A stretch of DNA of 8,035 nucleotides from Cyanobacteria bacterium HKST-UBA02 (GTDB lineage Bacteria > Cyanobacteriota > Vampirovibrionia > Obscuribacterales > Obscuribacteraceae): positions 1 through 8,035 of the forward strand of contig JAGQHH010000003.1 of assembly GCA_020431945.1 (NCBI GenBank), given 5' to 3'. This document shows, one piece after another, positions 1 through 5,672 of this stretch. How positions within the stretch are numbered: the stretch's first letter is position 1; every line of letters begins with the position of its first letter. Position numbers and translations under genes: made by a program. The notes under the pieces were generated by a model. It was not told where the DNA came from and ran no database searches. It worked only from the letters and a program-made list of their open reading frames with translations.

Positions 1-1
1 C

Positions 2-277
2 GTTTATGTCGGGCCGAAAGAAGCCCTGCTCCGGCGCGAGCTCACCGCCTCCGCTATCAACTGGCTGGTGGAGTCCCCACCGGTGGAGCCCTTCCGTGCT
101 CTTGCCAAAATAAGATATAACAGTGCCGCCTCTCCTGCCCTGGTGACGCCGCTGGATGAGGGCCGCAAGCTCGAGGTCGTTTTCGACGACCCCCAGCCGG
201 CAATCACTCCGGGTCAGGTGCTGGGAATTTACGATACCACCGACACATATATACTCGGCGGCGGTTGGATAGACTGA
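2..277 (+). CDS. mnmA: tRNA-specific 2-thiouridylase MnmA, C-terminal end (5' truncated)
   Basis: This is the last 91 codons of an open frame that enters from the left edge and ends at TGA 275-277. MnmA (TrmU) adds the 2-thio group to the wobble uridine of tRNAs for Lys, Glu and Gln in the cytoplasm, using an adenylated intermediate and sulfur from a cysteine desulfurase. Only the C-terminal beta-barrel domain is visible. It has the family's typical signatures: an RAxxKIRYN segment (FRALAKIRYNS), the downstream LEVVFDDPQ strand, the PGQ motif (AITPGQVLGIYD) and the closing glycine-rich LGGGWI. The catalytic cysteines and the PP-loop lie upstream and cannot be checked. The next gene is on the same strand; I see no convincing terminator between them. 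The identification is from recalled family motifs and is strong for this short piece. Confidence 0.9.
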   Translation, partial: VYVGPKEALLRRELTASAINWLVESPPVEPFRALAKIRYNSAASPALVTPLDEGRKLEVVFDDPQPAITPGQVLGIYDTTDTYILGGGWID

Positions 278-304
278 GCCCGCGAAAAAATCTAGTTGTA
301 GCGG

Positions 305-310
305 TAGAAT
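305..310 (+). promoter_or_regulatory. candidate -10 box upstream of the amidase gene
   Basis: TAGAAT at 305-310 matches five of six positions of the sigma-70 -10 consensus, but the hexamer about 17 bases upstream (near 282-287) is poor. If this box is used, transcription would begin near 317. That lies after the GTG at 313 and would force use of a downstream start such as GTG 391. Weak evidence on its own. Confidence 0.2.
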
Positions 311-390
311 AAGTGTTGTACATTTATTGTGCTGGCGCCCTTGCCGCTGGTGTGTGGGAGCGCGTTTCTTTCGGTTCGAGGTCATTGCCG

Positions 391-1674
391 GTGGTGTCCA
401 GACTTACCAGAAATTCTTTTTTTGCTCGCAGCAGTTTCCTCCTTGCTATGGTGGTACTGGTGGTGTCAATGGCGATTGTCGCCCCGACACCGGTCGAGGC
501 CAAATCCAAGTCCAAGAAGACCAGCCACTCACGCTCCCACAAATCTTCGAGCAAGAAGAAGTCCTCGTCCTCACGGTCCAAATCGCACAGCAAGTCGAGC
601 CACCACCGGGGACGGCACAAGGTCAGCCACCACAAGCACAGCCACAAGCACTGGCAGGCTGCCAGACCTCGTTATGCCTATCCATATGATTTCTTCCTGA
701 TGGAGGCACCGGACTTCGACCGGAGCGCGCTGCCAGCCGACGAGGCGGACGACGTCATGCGCGCTTTCTGCAACGGCACAGCCGATCAGTATCCGGCCCG
801 CACCCTGGTGAGAGCCGGCGTGGTCAAGCATTGTCCTCTGAAAGGCGGCATCTTCTGGCGCCGGGAGCCGGTCAAATATATCATCATGCATTCCACCGAA
901 ACCGGGCGTCCGATTGGCGGTGCCCGGGTGATCGACAGCTGGAACGGCCGGGGGCGCAGACATCCCGGTGCCCAGTATGTGGTCGATCGTGACGGCACCA
1001 TCTTCCAGGCTGTGGACCCGGATCTGGCCACTGTGCATATCAATATATTCAAGACTCTGCCCGGTATCAATAACGACAACAGTATCGGAATCGAGATGGT
1101 CCATGCCGGCAGCCAGGACTACCCGCCGGCGCAGCTCACTTCGGTGATCCGTCTGGTCAACTATCTCCAGGAGCGCTATAACGTCGGCAACGAGAATGTC
1201 ATCACTCACCGATATGCTCAGCAGGGAGACCACACCGATCCGGTCAATTTCGACTGGGACGGCTTTATCTTTTCCAAGAATCAACTGCGCAAAGACGCTC
1301 TTGCCTATAAAATGAACGACATCCGCAGCAATTCGCGCTCCTGGACCGCTACCCCACCGGCGACTCTCACCGGGGCGCCAGCCACCACTGGCGGTGTAGC
1401 TGCTCCTGCTATTCCTGCTACTACTGTCACTCCTGTTGCTCCAGCTACTCCCGCTGTCTCTCCGCCTGTTGCCGATACCGATCTCAGTCCGGCACCGCCG
1501 GCGGAGCCGACCCGGTCTGTCCCCGCCAGCCAGCCGGCCAGACCTGCTGTATCTCCCGAGGTTTCCCCCATCGCGCCTGCCCCGTCGGCTCCCTCCACGC
1601 TCTTGCAGCTGCGCGGTCCCATCGAGGTCAGTCCTGACCAGGCAGAGATTCTCAATACGCCATCGGCAAAATAG
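391..1674 (+). CDS. secreted zinc N-acetylmuramoyl-L-alanine amidase (Amidase_2/AmpD-like) with Lys/Ser/His-rich N-terminus
   Basis: The predicted product (427 aa) cleaves the amide bond between N-acetylmuramic acid and the stem peptide of peptidoglycan. It is probably exported. Residues 1-37 form a signal peptide (Arg-containing n-region, hydrophobic core FLLAMVVLVVSMAIVA, cleavage after VEA). Residues 38-88 are almost only Lys, Ser, His and Arg. The Amidase_2-type domain spans about 162-295. It has IIMHST (zinc ligand H167), IGIEM (catalytic-type E235) and THRYAQQGDHTDP (ligands H273 and D283), matching the His/His/Asp set of AmpD and AmiD. About 320-404 is an Ala/Pro/Thr/Val-rich linker, followed by a more complex tail. 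The frame is open from GTG 313. I chose GTG 391 because GAGG at 378-381 is well placed and it gives a standard signal peptide; ATG 448 is another option. The 3' end converges on thpR with only 10 bases between. The amidase call is strong; the exact start is not. Confidence 0.85.
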   Translation: MVSRLTRNSFFARSSFLLAMVVLVVSMAIVAPTPVEAKSKSKKTSHSRSHKSSSKKKSSSSRSKSHSKSSHHRGRHKVSHHKHSHKHWQAARPRYAYPYDFFLMEAPDFDRSALPADEADDVMRAFCNGTADQYPARTLVRAGVVKHCPLKGGIFWRREPVKYIIMHSTETGRPIGGARVIDSWNGRGRRHPGAQYVVDRDGTIFQAVDPDLATVHINIFKTLPGINNDNSIGIEMVHAGSQDYPPAQLTSVIRLVNYLQERYNVGNENVITHRYAQQGDHTDPVNFDWDGFIFSKNQLRKDALAYKMNDIRSNSRSWTATPPATLTGAPATTGGVAAPAIPATTVTPVAPATPAVSPPVADTDLSPAPPAEPTRSVPASQPARPAVSPEVSPIAPAPSAPSTLLQLRGPIEVSPDQAEILNTPSAK

Positions 1675-1684
1675 TCGGATTCTC

Positions 1685-2287
1685 TTATAACGCGATCTCG
1701 ACAAGGCTCCGGTATTGCGGCGGTCCGTCGCCGAGCTCGCTCTCGATCAGGCAGATCCGGTCGATGTTTTGATTGAGCGGAATCACTTTTTCCAGTCCCC
1801 TGACCTCGCTGATCTCGGGTCTTGCAAGATGGCTATCGGTCTCGTGTCTGGCGGCGCGCAAGCGCATGAGTGTGAGGTGAGGCTTGAAAGCTTTCGGGCG
1901 TTTATGCTCCGTCTCCGGTCCGAATTCTTTCAGGGCGCCGCTGATGTGTCCGGCCAGGGTCTGCACCGGTGCCGGGGTGAGATTGGCGGTGAGCACTCCC
2001 AGTCGAGCTCTCTGGGGGCTGGGCCAGATCTCCAGGCGGTCATAGGTGACCATCATGTCGTGGAATTCTTTGCTGCTACCCGCACTTTCCAGTCTCGATG
2101 CCAGGGTGCCGATTTTTCTTTTCTCGATGTCTCCCAGAAAGAGCCAGGTAATATGGATTTTCTCCGGCTCGACAAAAGCGACTTTTCTCCCCCAGGTCCC
2201 GGAGAGATGTTTATTCTCTTCTCTGAGCCCGGTGAAGCGGGAGCGCTCCTCATCGTTAAGGAAAGTGCCGACGAAAAGTCTGGGCAA
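1685..2287 (-). CDS. thpR: RNA 2',3'-cyclic phosphodiesterase (ThpR/LigT, 2H superfamily)
   Basis: This 200-residue cytoplasmic protein opens 2',3'-cyclic phosphate ends of RNA to 2'-phosphomonoesters; family members were first known as 2'-5' RNA ligases. Both hallmark HxT motifs of the 2H phosphoesterase fold are present: H45-I-T47 (in HITWLFLGD) and H137-L-T139 (in HLTLMRL). The N-terminal RLFVG strand and the total length fit the family. The start is TTG at 2287. It is supported by GAGAGGAAAG on the minus strand a few bases upstream, and by position: the stop (TAG) of the upstream membrane-protein gene is one base away. The ribosome site therefore lies inside the last codons of the upstream gene, which suggests translational coupling in a two-gene operon. 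The 3' end faces the amidase gene with a 10-base gap. Physiological substrate is unknown for most bacterial homologues. Confidence 0.9.
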   Translation of the reverse strand: MPRLFVGTFLNDEERSRFTGLREENKHLSGTWGRKVAFVEPEKIHITWLFLGDIEKRKIGTLASRLESAGSSKEFHDMMVTYDRLEIWPSPQRARLGVLTANLTPAPVQTLAGHISGALKEFGPETEHKRPKAFKPHLTLMRLRAARHETDSHLARPEISEVRGLEKVIPLNQNIDRICLIESELGDGPPQYRSLVEIAL

Positions 2288-2288
2288 G

Positions 2289-2855
2289 CTATTCTTTCCT
2301 CTCGATGCGGTTCTTCAGTGCTTCCTCCACCCCTGCCGGACCGCCCATGCCTTTGAGGACAAAAGCAGCACCGACGGCGAAGGGAACCAGCATGAAGATG
2401 ATGCCCAGCATTGAGATAGGCACAAAATAGATACGCAAGCCGCTGATAATGGTGAATACGATGGTAAACAGGCTGACTGCGGAGATCATCCAGCCCCAGA
2501 GGCTGCGTGAGTTATAGACGATCCAGCCGATGCCCAGAAGCAGAGGCATCAAAAGGAAGCCGATACTGCTTCCGGCGGACATTCCCCACCAGCTGAAATA
2601 GCCACTGCCTACCTGGACATGCTGGAACAACATAAGGAGTCCCAGGAGGATAAGGGCGATGCCGCCGAAATAATGCATATCCGAGCGGTTCACCGCCGAG
2701 TTGGAGGCGGGTCCGTGACGCGCTGCCGGGACGCTTTTGGTGACCGGAGTGAGCTCGGTGCTCGTCTCATCGGTCTTCAGCTCGGTGGTTTCCCTGAGAA
2801 TCGCCGATTCGAGCTCCACCAGCTTTTTCTGGATTTCGTCGTCTTTCATTCTCAT
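2289..2855 (-). CDS. four-helix membrane protein with N-terminal coiled coil, function unknown (LiaI/LiaF-like TM region possible)
   Basis: The protein (188 aa from ATG 2855) has a charged, probably cytoplasmic N-terminus. Residues about 5-30 (EIQKKLVELESAILRETTEL) look like a short coiled coil, followed by a Thr/Ser/Pro-rich linker to about 58. Four hydrophobic helices follow at about 62-80, 96-114, 120-142 and 145-167, and the tail is short and charged. The first two helices, GGIALILLGLLMLFQHVQVG and FLLMPLLLGIGWIVY, resemble the paired hydrophobic segments of LiaI/LiaF-type (DUF5668) membrane regions. That is from recall and only a possibility. The frame is open back to GTG 2936, but the extra 27 residues look non-coding. 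ATG 2855 and ATG 2849 are both plausible and neither has a clear Shine-Dalgarno. It is the first gene of the unit with thpR, whose TTG start is one base past this stop. I cannot assign a function. Confidence 0.75.
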   Translation of the reverse strand: MRMKDDEIQKKLVELESAILRETTELKTDETSTELTPVTKSVPAARHGPASNSAVNRSDMHYFGGIALILLGLLMLFQHVQVGSGYFSWWGMSAGSSIGFLLMPLLLGIGWIVYNSRSLWGWMISAVSLFTIVFTIISGLRIYFVPISMLGIIFMLVPFAVGAAFVLKGMGGPAGVEEALKNRIERKE

Positions 2856-2956
2856 CCGGGGGTACCCATTTTTTCTTGTTCTTTTGTCGGGGCTGTTTAT
2901 ATTTATGCTGCCGCCGCCGGGACCCGGGCAGAGCACTATCTAGCATAGCACCCGCC

Positions 2957-2987
2957 ATAATACCCATAAAATCATTACTCATAAAAT
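2957..2987 (-). promoter_or_regulatory. AT-rich candidate promoter/operator for the membrane protein-thpR unit
   Basis: Read on the minus strand, TATTAT lies at 2962-2957 and could be a -10 box. The hexamer 17 bases upstream (TTTATG at 2985-2980) is a weak -35. The same stretch holds an 8-base direct repeat, CATAAAAT at 2965-2972 and 2980-2987 on the plus strand, with a 15-base period. Repeats of this kind over a promoter can be binding sites for a dimeric regulator, but no factor can be named. The site is about 100 bases from the chosen start, so a leader of that order is implied. Confidence 0.25.
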
Positions 2988-2994
2988 TCCAGCA

Positions 2995-3011
2995 CTGCAT
3001 ATATGTTGCAG
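2995..3011. repeat. small dyad with CATATATG centre
   Basis: CTGCA at 2995-2999 pairs with TGCAG at 3007-3011, and the 8-base palindrome CATATATG lies at 2998-3005. A second CATATATG, also inside complementary GC arms, occurs at 3184-3191. The element may be chance in AT-rich spacer DNA. Confidence 0.25.
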
Positions 3012-3081
3012 CGGCACTATCTATTATTGATATAAAGGCTTAAATCGAGAATTTCGCATGGGGCTATCTAGTGTGGCTGCA

Positions 3082-3112
3082 GCACAGGGGCGGGCAGGAG
3101 CCCGCCCCGTGC
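3082..3112. repeat. strong GC-rich stem-loop in the divergent spacer
   Basis: GGGGCGGGC at 3087-3095 and GCCCGCCCC at 3100-3108 form a perfect 9-base stem around the loop AGGA. GCAC (3082-3085) and GTGC (3109-3112) extend it by four more pairs past a single bulged A. No T-tract follows on either strand, so it does not look like a Rho-independent terminator. The two flanking genes point away from each other, so a terminator would not be expected here. A small CGGG-AG-CCCG dyad follows at 3113-3122. It may be part of a small RNA, a REP-like element or a regulatory structure; the sequence does not decide. Confidence 0.5.
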
Positions 3113-3142
3113 CGGGAGCCCGACAGACGTGCTGGAAAATTT

Positions 3143-3158
3143 TCAGGGAGCTCCCTGA
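3143..3158. repeat. 16-base perfect palindrome
   Basis: TCAGGGAGCTCCCTGA is identical to its reverse complement. It is preceded directly by another palindrome, GAAAATTTTC at 3135-3144, which overlaps it by two bases. As DNA it could be an operator half-site pair; as RNA it would give a six-base stem with loop AGCT. It lies about 135 bases upstream of the TATAAT box of the barrel-protein gene. Confidence 0.45.
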
Positions 3159-3178
3159 TCTACCAATACTGATAATAC

Positions 3179-3199
3179 TGCACCATATATGGCGGTGCA
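3179..3199. repeat. dyad with CCATATATGG core
   Basis: TGCACC (3179-3184) and GGTGCA (3194-3199) are complementary arms, and CCATATATGG at 3183-3192 is a 10-base palindrome between and overlapping them. Similar in layout to the element at 2995-3011. Possible protein-binding site or hairpin; weak evidence. Confidence 0.3.
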
Positions 3200-3272
3200 C
3201 TTCCCGATAACATTTCTGGTAGGTTCTTCCGAAATCGGCAACCGGTGCCGTTTTCGCTATTATTAATCTTGC

Positions 3273-3299
3273 TTGTAATCCGGCTGATTTGGGTATAAT
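3273..3299 (+). promoter_or_regulatory. candidate sigma-70 promoter of the barrel-protein gene
   Basis: TATAAT at 3294-3299 is a perfect -10 hexamer. The upstream options are TTGTAA at 3273-3278 (spacer 15, short) or TTGCTT at 3269-3274 (spacer 19, long), so the -35 is imperfect. Transcription would start near 3306, giving a leader of roughly 35-40 bases before ATG 3343. This also argues against the in-frame TTG at 3289, which overlaps the box. Confidence 0.5.
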
Positions 3300-3342
3300 G
3301 GTGATCAGTCTAGGCGTCTCATTTACTAGAAAGCCCTGTGCC

Positions 3343-4662
3343 ATGAAATCTTTCCGCTTCAAAGCCCTGCTTTCCGCCCTTGCCCTCAGCCTCGTAGCTG
3401 GCAGCTTCTTTTCCAGGGCCCGAGCAGGCGAGCTCAATCCCCCTGCCGGAATCGCTGACGGACCGGGAATCTGGATGAACCTCTGGAGCTATCCCAAAGG
3501 CGATCTCGATGCTTACTGTCTGAACCTGCACAACCACGGTATTCGCAATCTCTTCATCCAGACCTCCAGGAGCAATACCGAGTCTATCCGTCAGAAAGAG
3601 GTTCTGGGCAATCTCATCGATACCTGTCACAAGTACAAGATCCGGACCATCGCCTGGTCCTTCGCTTTTCTCGAGTCGCCGGTGACCGACGCTCACAAAC
3701 TCGTCGATGCCGCTCGTTTCAAGACCCCCCGGGGAAGTGGTTTCGACGCGGTGGCCGCCAATCTCGAAAAGGACCTCACAGCCTCCCGGGTGGAGCAGTA
3801 CAGCAAAGTCCTCCGGGATGAGCTCGGTCAGGACTATCCCCTGGTGGCTGTGGTTTTCAGCCCCCTGAACAAGGCTCCCCAGGTGGCTCGCACACCCTGG
3901 AAGCTCCTCGATCGCTATTATGATGTCATCGCTCCGATGAACTACTGGAACAGCAAGTACAAGAAGTTCGATCCCTATCAATACACCATGGACACCGTCA
4001 AAGAAGTGCGCCACCTTGTCGGCCGCCCGGATGTGGAAGTCCATGTGATAGGCGACGGTATGAAGACCGGCGGCGAGGAGATCAAGTCTTTCATGAAGGC
4101 TTGCATGGACTGCGGGGCTACCAGCGCCAGTCTCTATCCCTTCCATCAGGTCACCGCCGAGCAGTACAAGACCCTTTCTTTCTACTCCGAGTATTTCCCG
4201 GTAAACTCTCGCTACCGTCTGGCTGCCTTCAAGGAGCTCAAGTCCCAGGGCGCTTTCCCCCGGGTCGGTCTCGATCCTTCCAGACCTATAAGCCGGGGCG
4301 AGTACTATCAGGTCCTGGCCGGACGCCTTACCGGCAAGCATGACCTTGATGCCCTGGACTCCGAGAAGATTCTCTCCTCTTATGGCTTCTTTGCCGATTT
4401 ATCGGCTGAGAGCCGTTCTCTCGATGCTGCCATCGGCCACCGCGAGGCTTACAAGCTGGCCGCCCGCCTGGTGCAGGCTCGCTCGAAAGCCGCTGCCAGC
4501 GGCTTGAAGATCGACGGCGCCAATCCGGTCAATCTGTTCAAAGGGAAGAAGCGAGCCGATCGCTGGTTCGTCCAGCCTGCCTCCGCCGAAACCACCCATC
4601 CTCGCTTCGAGACCCTGAACTATCTCGATGCTGCCCAGATCATCCTGGCGACCAGCCCCTGA
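3343..4662 (+). CDS. secreted (beta/alpha)8-barrel protein, probable glycosidase-like, with C-terminal SLH-like repeats
   Basis: The 439-residue product starts with a signal peptide (residues 1-28; cleavage after SRARA). Eight beta-strand-like segments then follow in order, as in a TIM barrel: GIWMNLW (42-48), IRNLFIQT (67-74), IRTIAWSF (100-107), GFDAVAANLE (133-142), LVAVVFSP (167-174), DVIAPMNYW (194-202), VEVHVIGDG (231-239) and TSASLYPF (260-267). E142 ends strand 4 and D238 ends strand 7, the positions of the acid pair in clan-A glycosidases, so hydrolase activity on a glycan is possible but unproven. The DVIAPMNYW segment recalls the sixth strand of GHL10/DUF4015-type barrels. From about 294 on, two stretches look like degenerate S-layer homology motifs (DPSRPISRGEYYQVLAGRL; the second near 340-378), with a partial third at about 420-436. 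ATG 3343 was chosen for the signal peptide and the TATAAT at 3294-3299; the frame extends to TTG 3289. No close named family was recognised. Confidence 0.75.
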   Translation: MKSFRFKALLSALALSLVAGSFFSRARAGELNPPAGIADGPGIWMNLWSYPKGDLDAYCLNLHNHGIRNLFIQTSRSNTESIRQKEVLGNLIDTCHKYKIRTIAWSFAFLESPVTDAHKLVDAARFKTPRGSGFDAVAANLEKDLTASRVEQYSKVLRDELGQDYPLVAVVFSPLNKAPQVARTPWKLLDRYYDVIAPMNYWNSKYKKFDPYQYTMDTVKEVRHLVGRPDVEVHVIGDGMKTGGEEIKSFMKACMDCGATSASLYPFHQVTAEQYKTLSFYSEYFPVNSRYRLAAFKELKSQGAFPRVGLDPSRPISRGEYYQVLAGRLTGKHDLDALDSEKILSSYGFFADLSAESRSLDAAIGHREAYKLAARLVQARSKAAASGLKIDGANPVNLFKGKKRADRWFVQPASAETTHPRFETLNYLDAAQIILATSP

Positions 4663-4875
4663 TCGGGTATTCGCTCCGGAAGAGTATGCTTGACGACTCC
4701 TGAAGTATCGTCTTTTGACGATGCAGGGTTTATCATATGAATATATCCTCGATGAAAGCCAGCAAGTCTCTTTGCTACCTCTGCAATTCACTCGTTTGAA
4801 ATCTGAGCTCCGGCGACCCAAGGGTTGTCGGCTCTCGTCTGTTTAGAAAGGCTCTTAGAGCAAGGAGGAATATCG
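4663..4875. other. spacer upstream of hpf with TTGACGA repeat and small hairpin
   Basis: The 213-base spacer holds no gene I can support. TTGACGA occurs twice on the plus strand, at 4690-4696 and 4715-4721, 25 bases apart. The second copy is part of a perfect hairpin, ATCGTC-TTTT-GACGAT (4707-4722). TTGACG at 4715-4720 could be a -35 box, with TGAATA (spacer 17) or TATGAA (spacer 15) as the -10, giving hpf a leader of about 120 bases. No T-tract follows the hairpin, so it is not a clear terminator for the upstream gene. Confidence 0.35.
4862..4868 (+). promoter_or_regulatory. strong Shine-Dalgarno of hpf
   Basis: AAGGAGG ends seven bases before ATG 4876. It is the best ribosome binding site in the window and fixes the hpf start at 4876 in preference to the in-frame TTG at 4825. 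A short GCTC-TTA-GAGC dyad (4851-4861) lies directly upstream. Confidence 0.85.
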
Positions 4876-5466
4876 ATGCATGTTCAGGTGACAGGACGAA
4901 ATATTGACCTGACTCCGGCTTTGAAAGACTATCTCGTCGACAAGCTTCAGAGAGCGCAGAAGCACTTCGACCACGATCTCGATTGCAAAGCCAGGCTGAG
5001 CGTCGCCCGCAACCCGTCGATCGCCCGCAGCCAGACCGCCGAAGTGACTATCAAGGTCAACGGTCAGGTTATCCGGGGCGAGGAATCCACCGAGAACATG
5101 TATGCCTCCATCGACCTGGTGGCAGACAAGATCGAGCGCCAGCTCCGCAAATACAAGACACGCTACTACCAGAAAGGCAACAAGGTCAGAGACAAGCGTG
5201 GTCCCAGCCCGGCCGAGTTCGATGCCAGCGCCCTGCCGGACAGCGACGAAGTCGTCCAGCAGGACATCGCCCTGGAAGGCGTGCGACCCAAAATCGTCCG
5301 CTCCAAGAAATTCGCCCTCAAGCCCATGTCCCCGGAAGAAGCCTGCAAACATATGGATCTTCTCGGCCATGACTTTTTCATGTTCGTCAATCTGGACACG
5401 AGCAAGGTCTGCACTGTCTATCACAGGCGGGACGGCAATTACGGCTTGATCGAGCCGGAATACTGA
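4876..5466 (+). CDS. hpf: long-form ribosome hibernation promoting factor
   Basis: The 196-residue protein binds the 30S subunit in stationary or stressed cells and, in its long form, pairs two 70S ribosomes into inactive 100S dimers. Residues 1-about 100 are the S30AE/RaiA domain (MHVQVTGRNIDLTPALKDYL at the start, then EVTIKVNGQVIRGEE, and YASIDLVADKIERQLRKYK). A charged linker follows (about 101-137). The C-terminal dimerisation domain is at about 138-196, with the conserved run IVRSKKFALKPMSPEEA, the LLGHDFFMFVNLDT segment and YHRRDGNYGLIEP. Both domains are complete and the length is typical of the long form found in Firmicutes, cyanobacteria and many others; gamma-proteobacterial short forms lack the second domain. 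A strong Shine-Dalgarno suggests high translation. It appears to be transcribed alone, with 213- and 250-base spacers on either side, as expected for a separately regulated stress gene. Confidence 0.95.
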   Translation: MHVQVTGRNIDLTPALKDYLVDKLQRAQKHFDHDLDCKARLSVARNPSIARSQTAEVTIKVNGQVIRGEESTENMYASIDLVADKIERQLRKYKTRYYQKGNKVRDKRGPSPAEFDASALPDSDEVVQQDIALEGVRPKIVRSKKFALKPMSPEEACKHMDLLGHDFFMFVNLDTSKVCTVYHRRDGNYGLIEPEY

Positions 5467-5553
5467 GGAACTGCGAAACATTCCAGCATCGCTTGACGTC
5501 TCCCTCTTCTGACATCCAGATTCCTGGTTAACAAAGGACCAACTTTGTTTATC

Positions 5554-5578
5554 GGCGATCGCCTCTACATGGGCGATC
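5554..5578. repeat. HIP1-type palindrome and overlapping stem-loop
   Basis: GGCGATCGCC (5554-5563) contains GCGATCGC, the highly iterated palindrome HIP1 of many cyanobacteria. Its right half, GATCGCC (5557-5563), can also pair with GGCGATC (5572-5578) around an eight-base loop. Only one HIP1 octamer was seen in the window, so it could be chance. Confidence 0.4.
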
Positions 5579-5636
5579 ACAAATATGTATGTCTTTTCAG
5601 GGATCAAATCTAGGAGAAAGCCCATTAAAGTAACCC

Positions 5637-5672
5637 GAGAATCAATTACAATCCATAGTTGAATTAATTCTC
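5637..5672. repeat. imperfect inverted repeat upstream of the TPR gene
   Basis: GAGAAT (5637-5642), AATT (5644-5647) and CAA (5649-5651) pair with TTG (5659-5661), AATT (5662-5665) and ATTCTC (5667-5672), with one C/A mismatch and one bulged A. The loop is TCCATAG. It encloses the candidate -10 TACAAT, so it could be an operator; as RNA it would be a hairpin about 45 bases before the start. Confidence 0.4.

Noticed and set aside
1401..1460. Pyrimidine-rich, CCTGCT-like repetitive DNA as a mobile or satellite repeat
   Set aside because: It encodes the Ala/Pro/Thr linker of the amidase in frame; the repetition is explained by protein composition.
1626..1639. GGTCAG/CTGACC dyad at the 3' end of the amidase gene as a terminator
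   Set aside because: It lies inside coding sequence, has a very short stem and no following T-tract.
571..1704. Long minus-strand open frame (377 codons) opposite the amidase gene
   Set aside because: It is antisense to a gene with clear catalytic motifs, has no recognisable domain and a repetitive Arg/Gly/Ser composition caused by codon bias on the other strand.
3024..3437. Minus-strand open frame of 137 codons across the divergent spacer
   Set aside because: It runs through the hairpins and into the signal-peptide region of the plus-strand gene, with Arg/Ala/Pro-rich composition and no domain; the spacer looks regulatory.
3319..4341. Long minus-strand open frame (340 codons) opposite the barrel-protein gene
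   Set aside because: The plus strand has a signal peptide, ordered barrel strands and a promoter; the antisense product shows no domain and no ribosome site was found.
5612..5662. AGGAG at 5612-5616 as the ribosome site of a short peptide
   Set aside because: Only ATT at 5624 stands at the right distance and the frame closes after about a dozen codons; no ATG, GTG or TTG is suitably placed.
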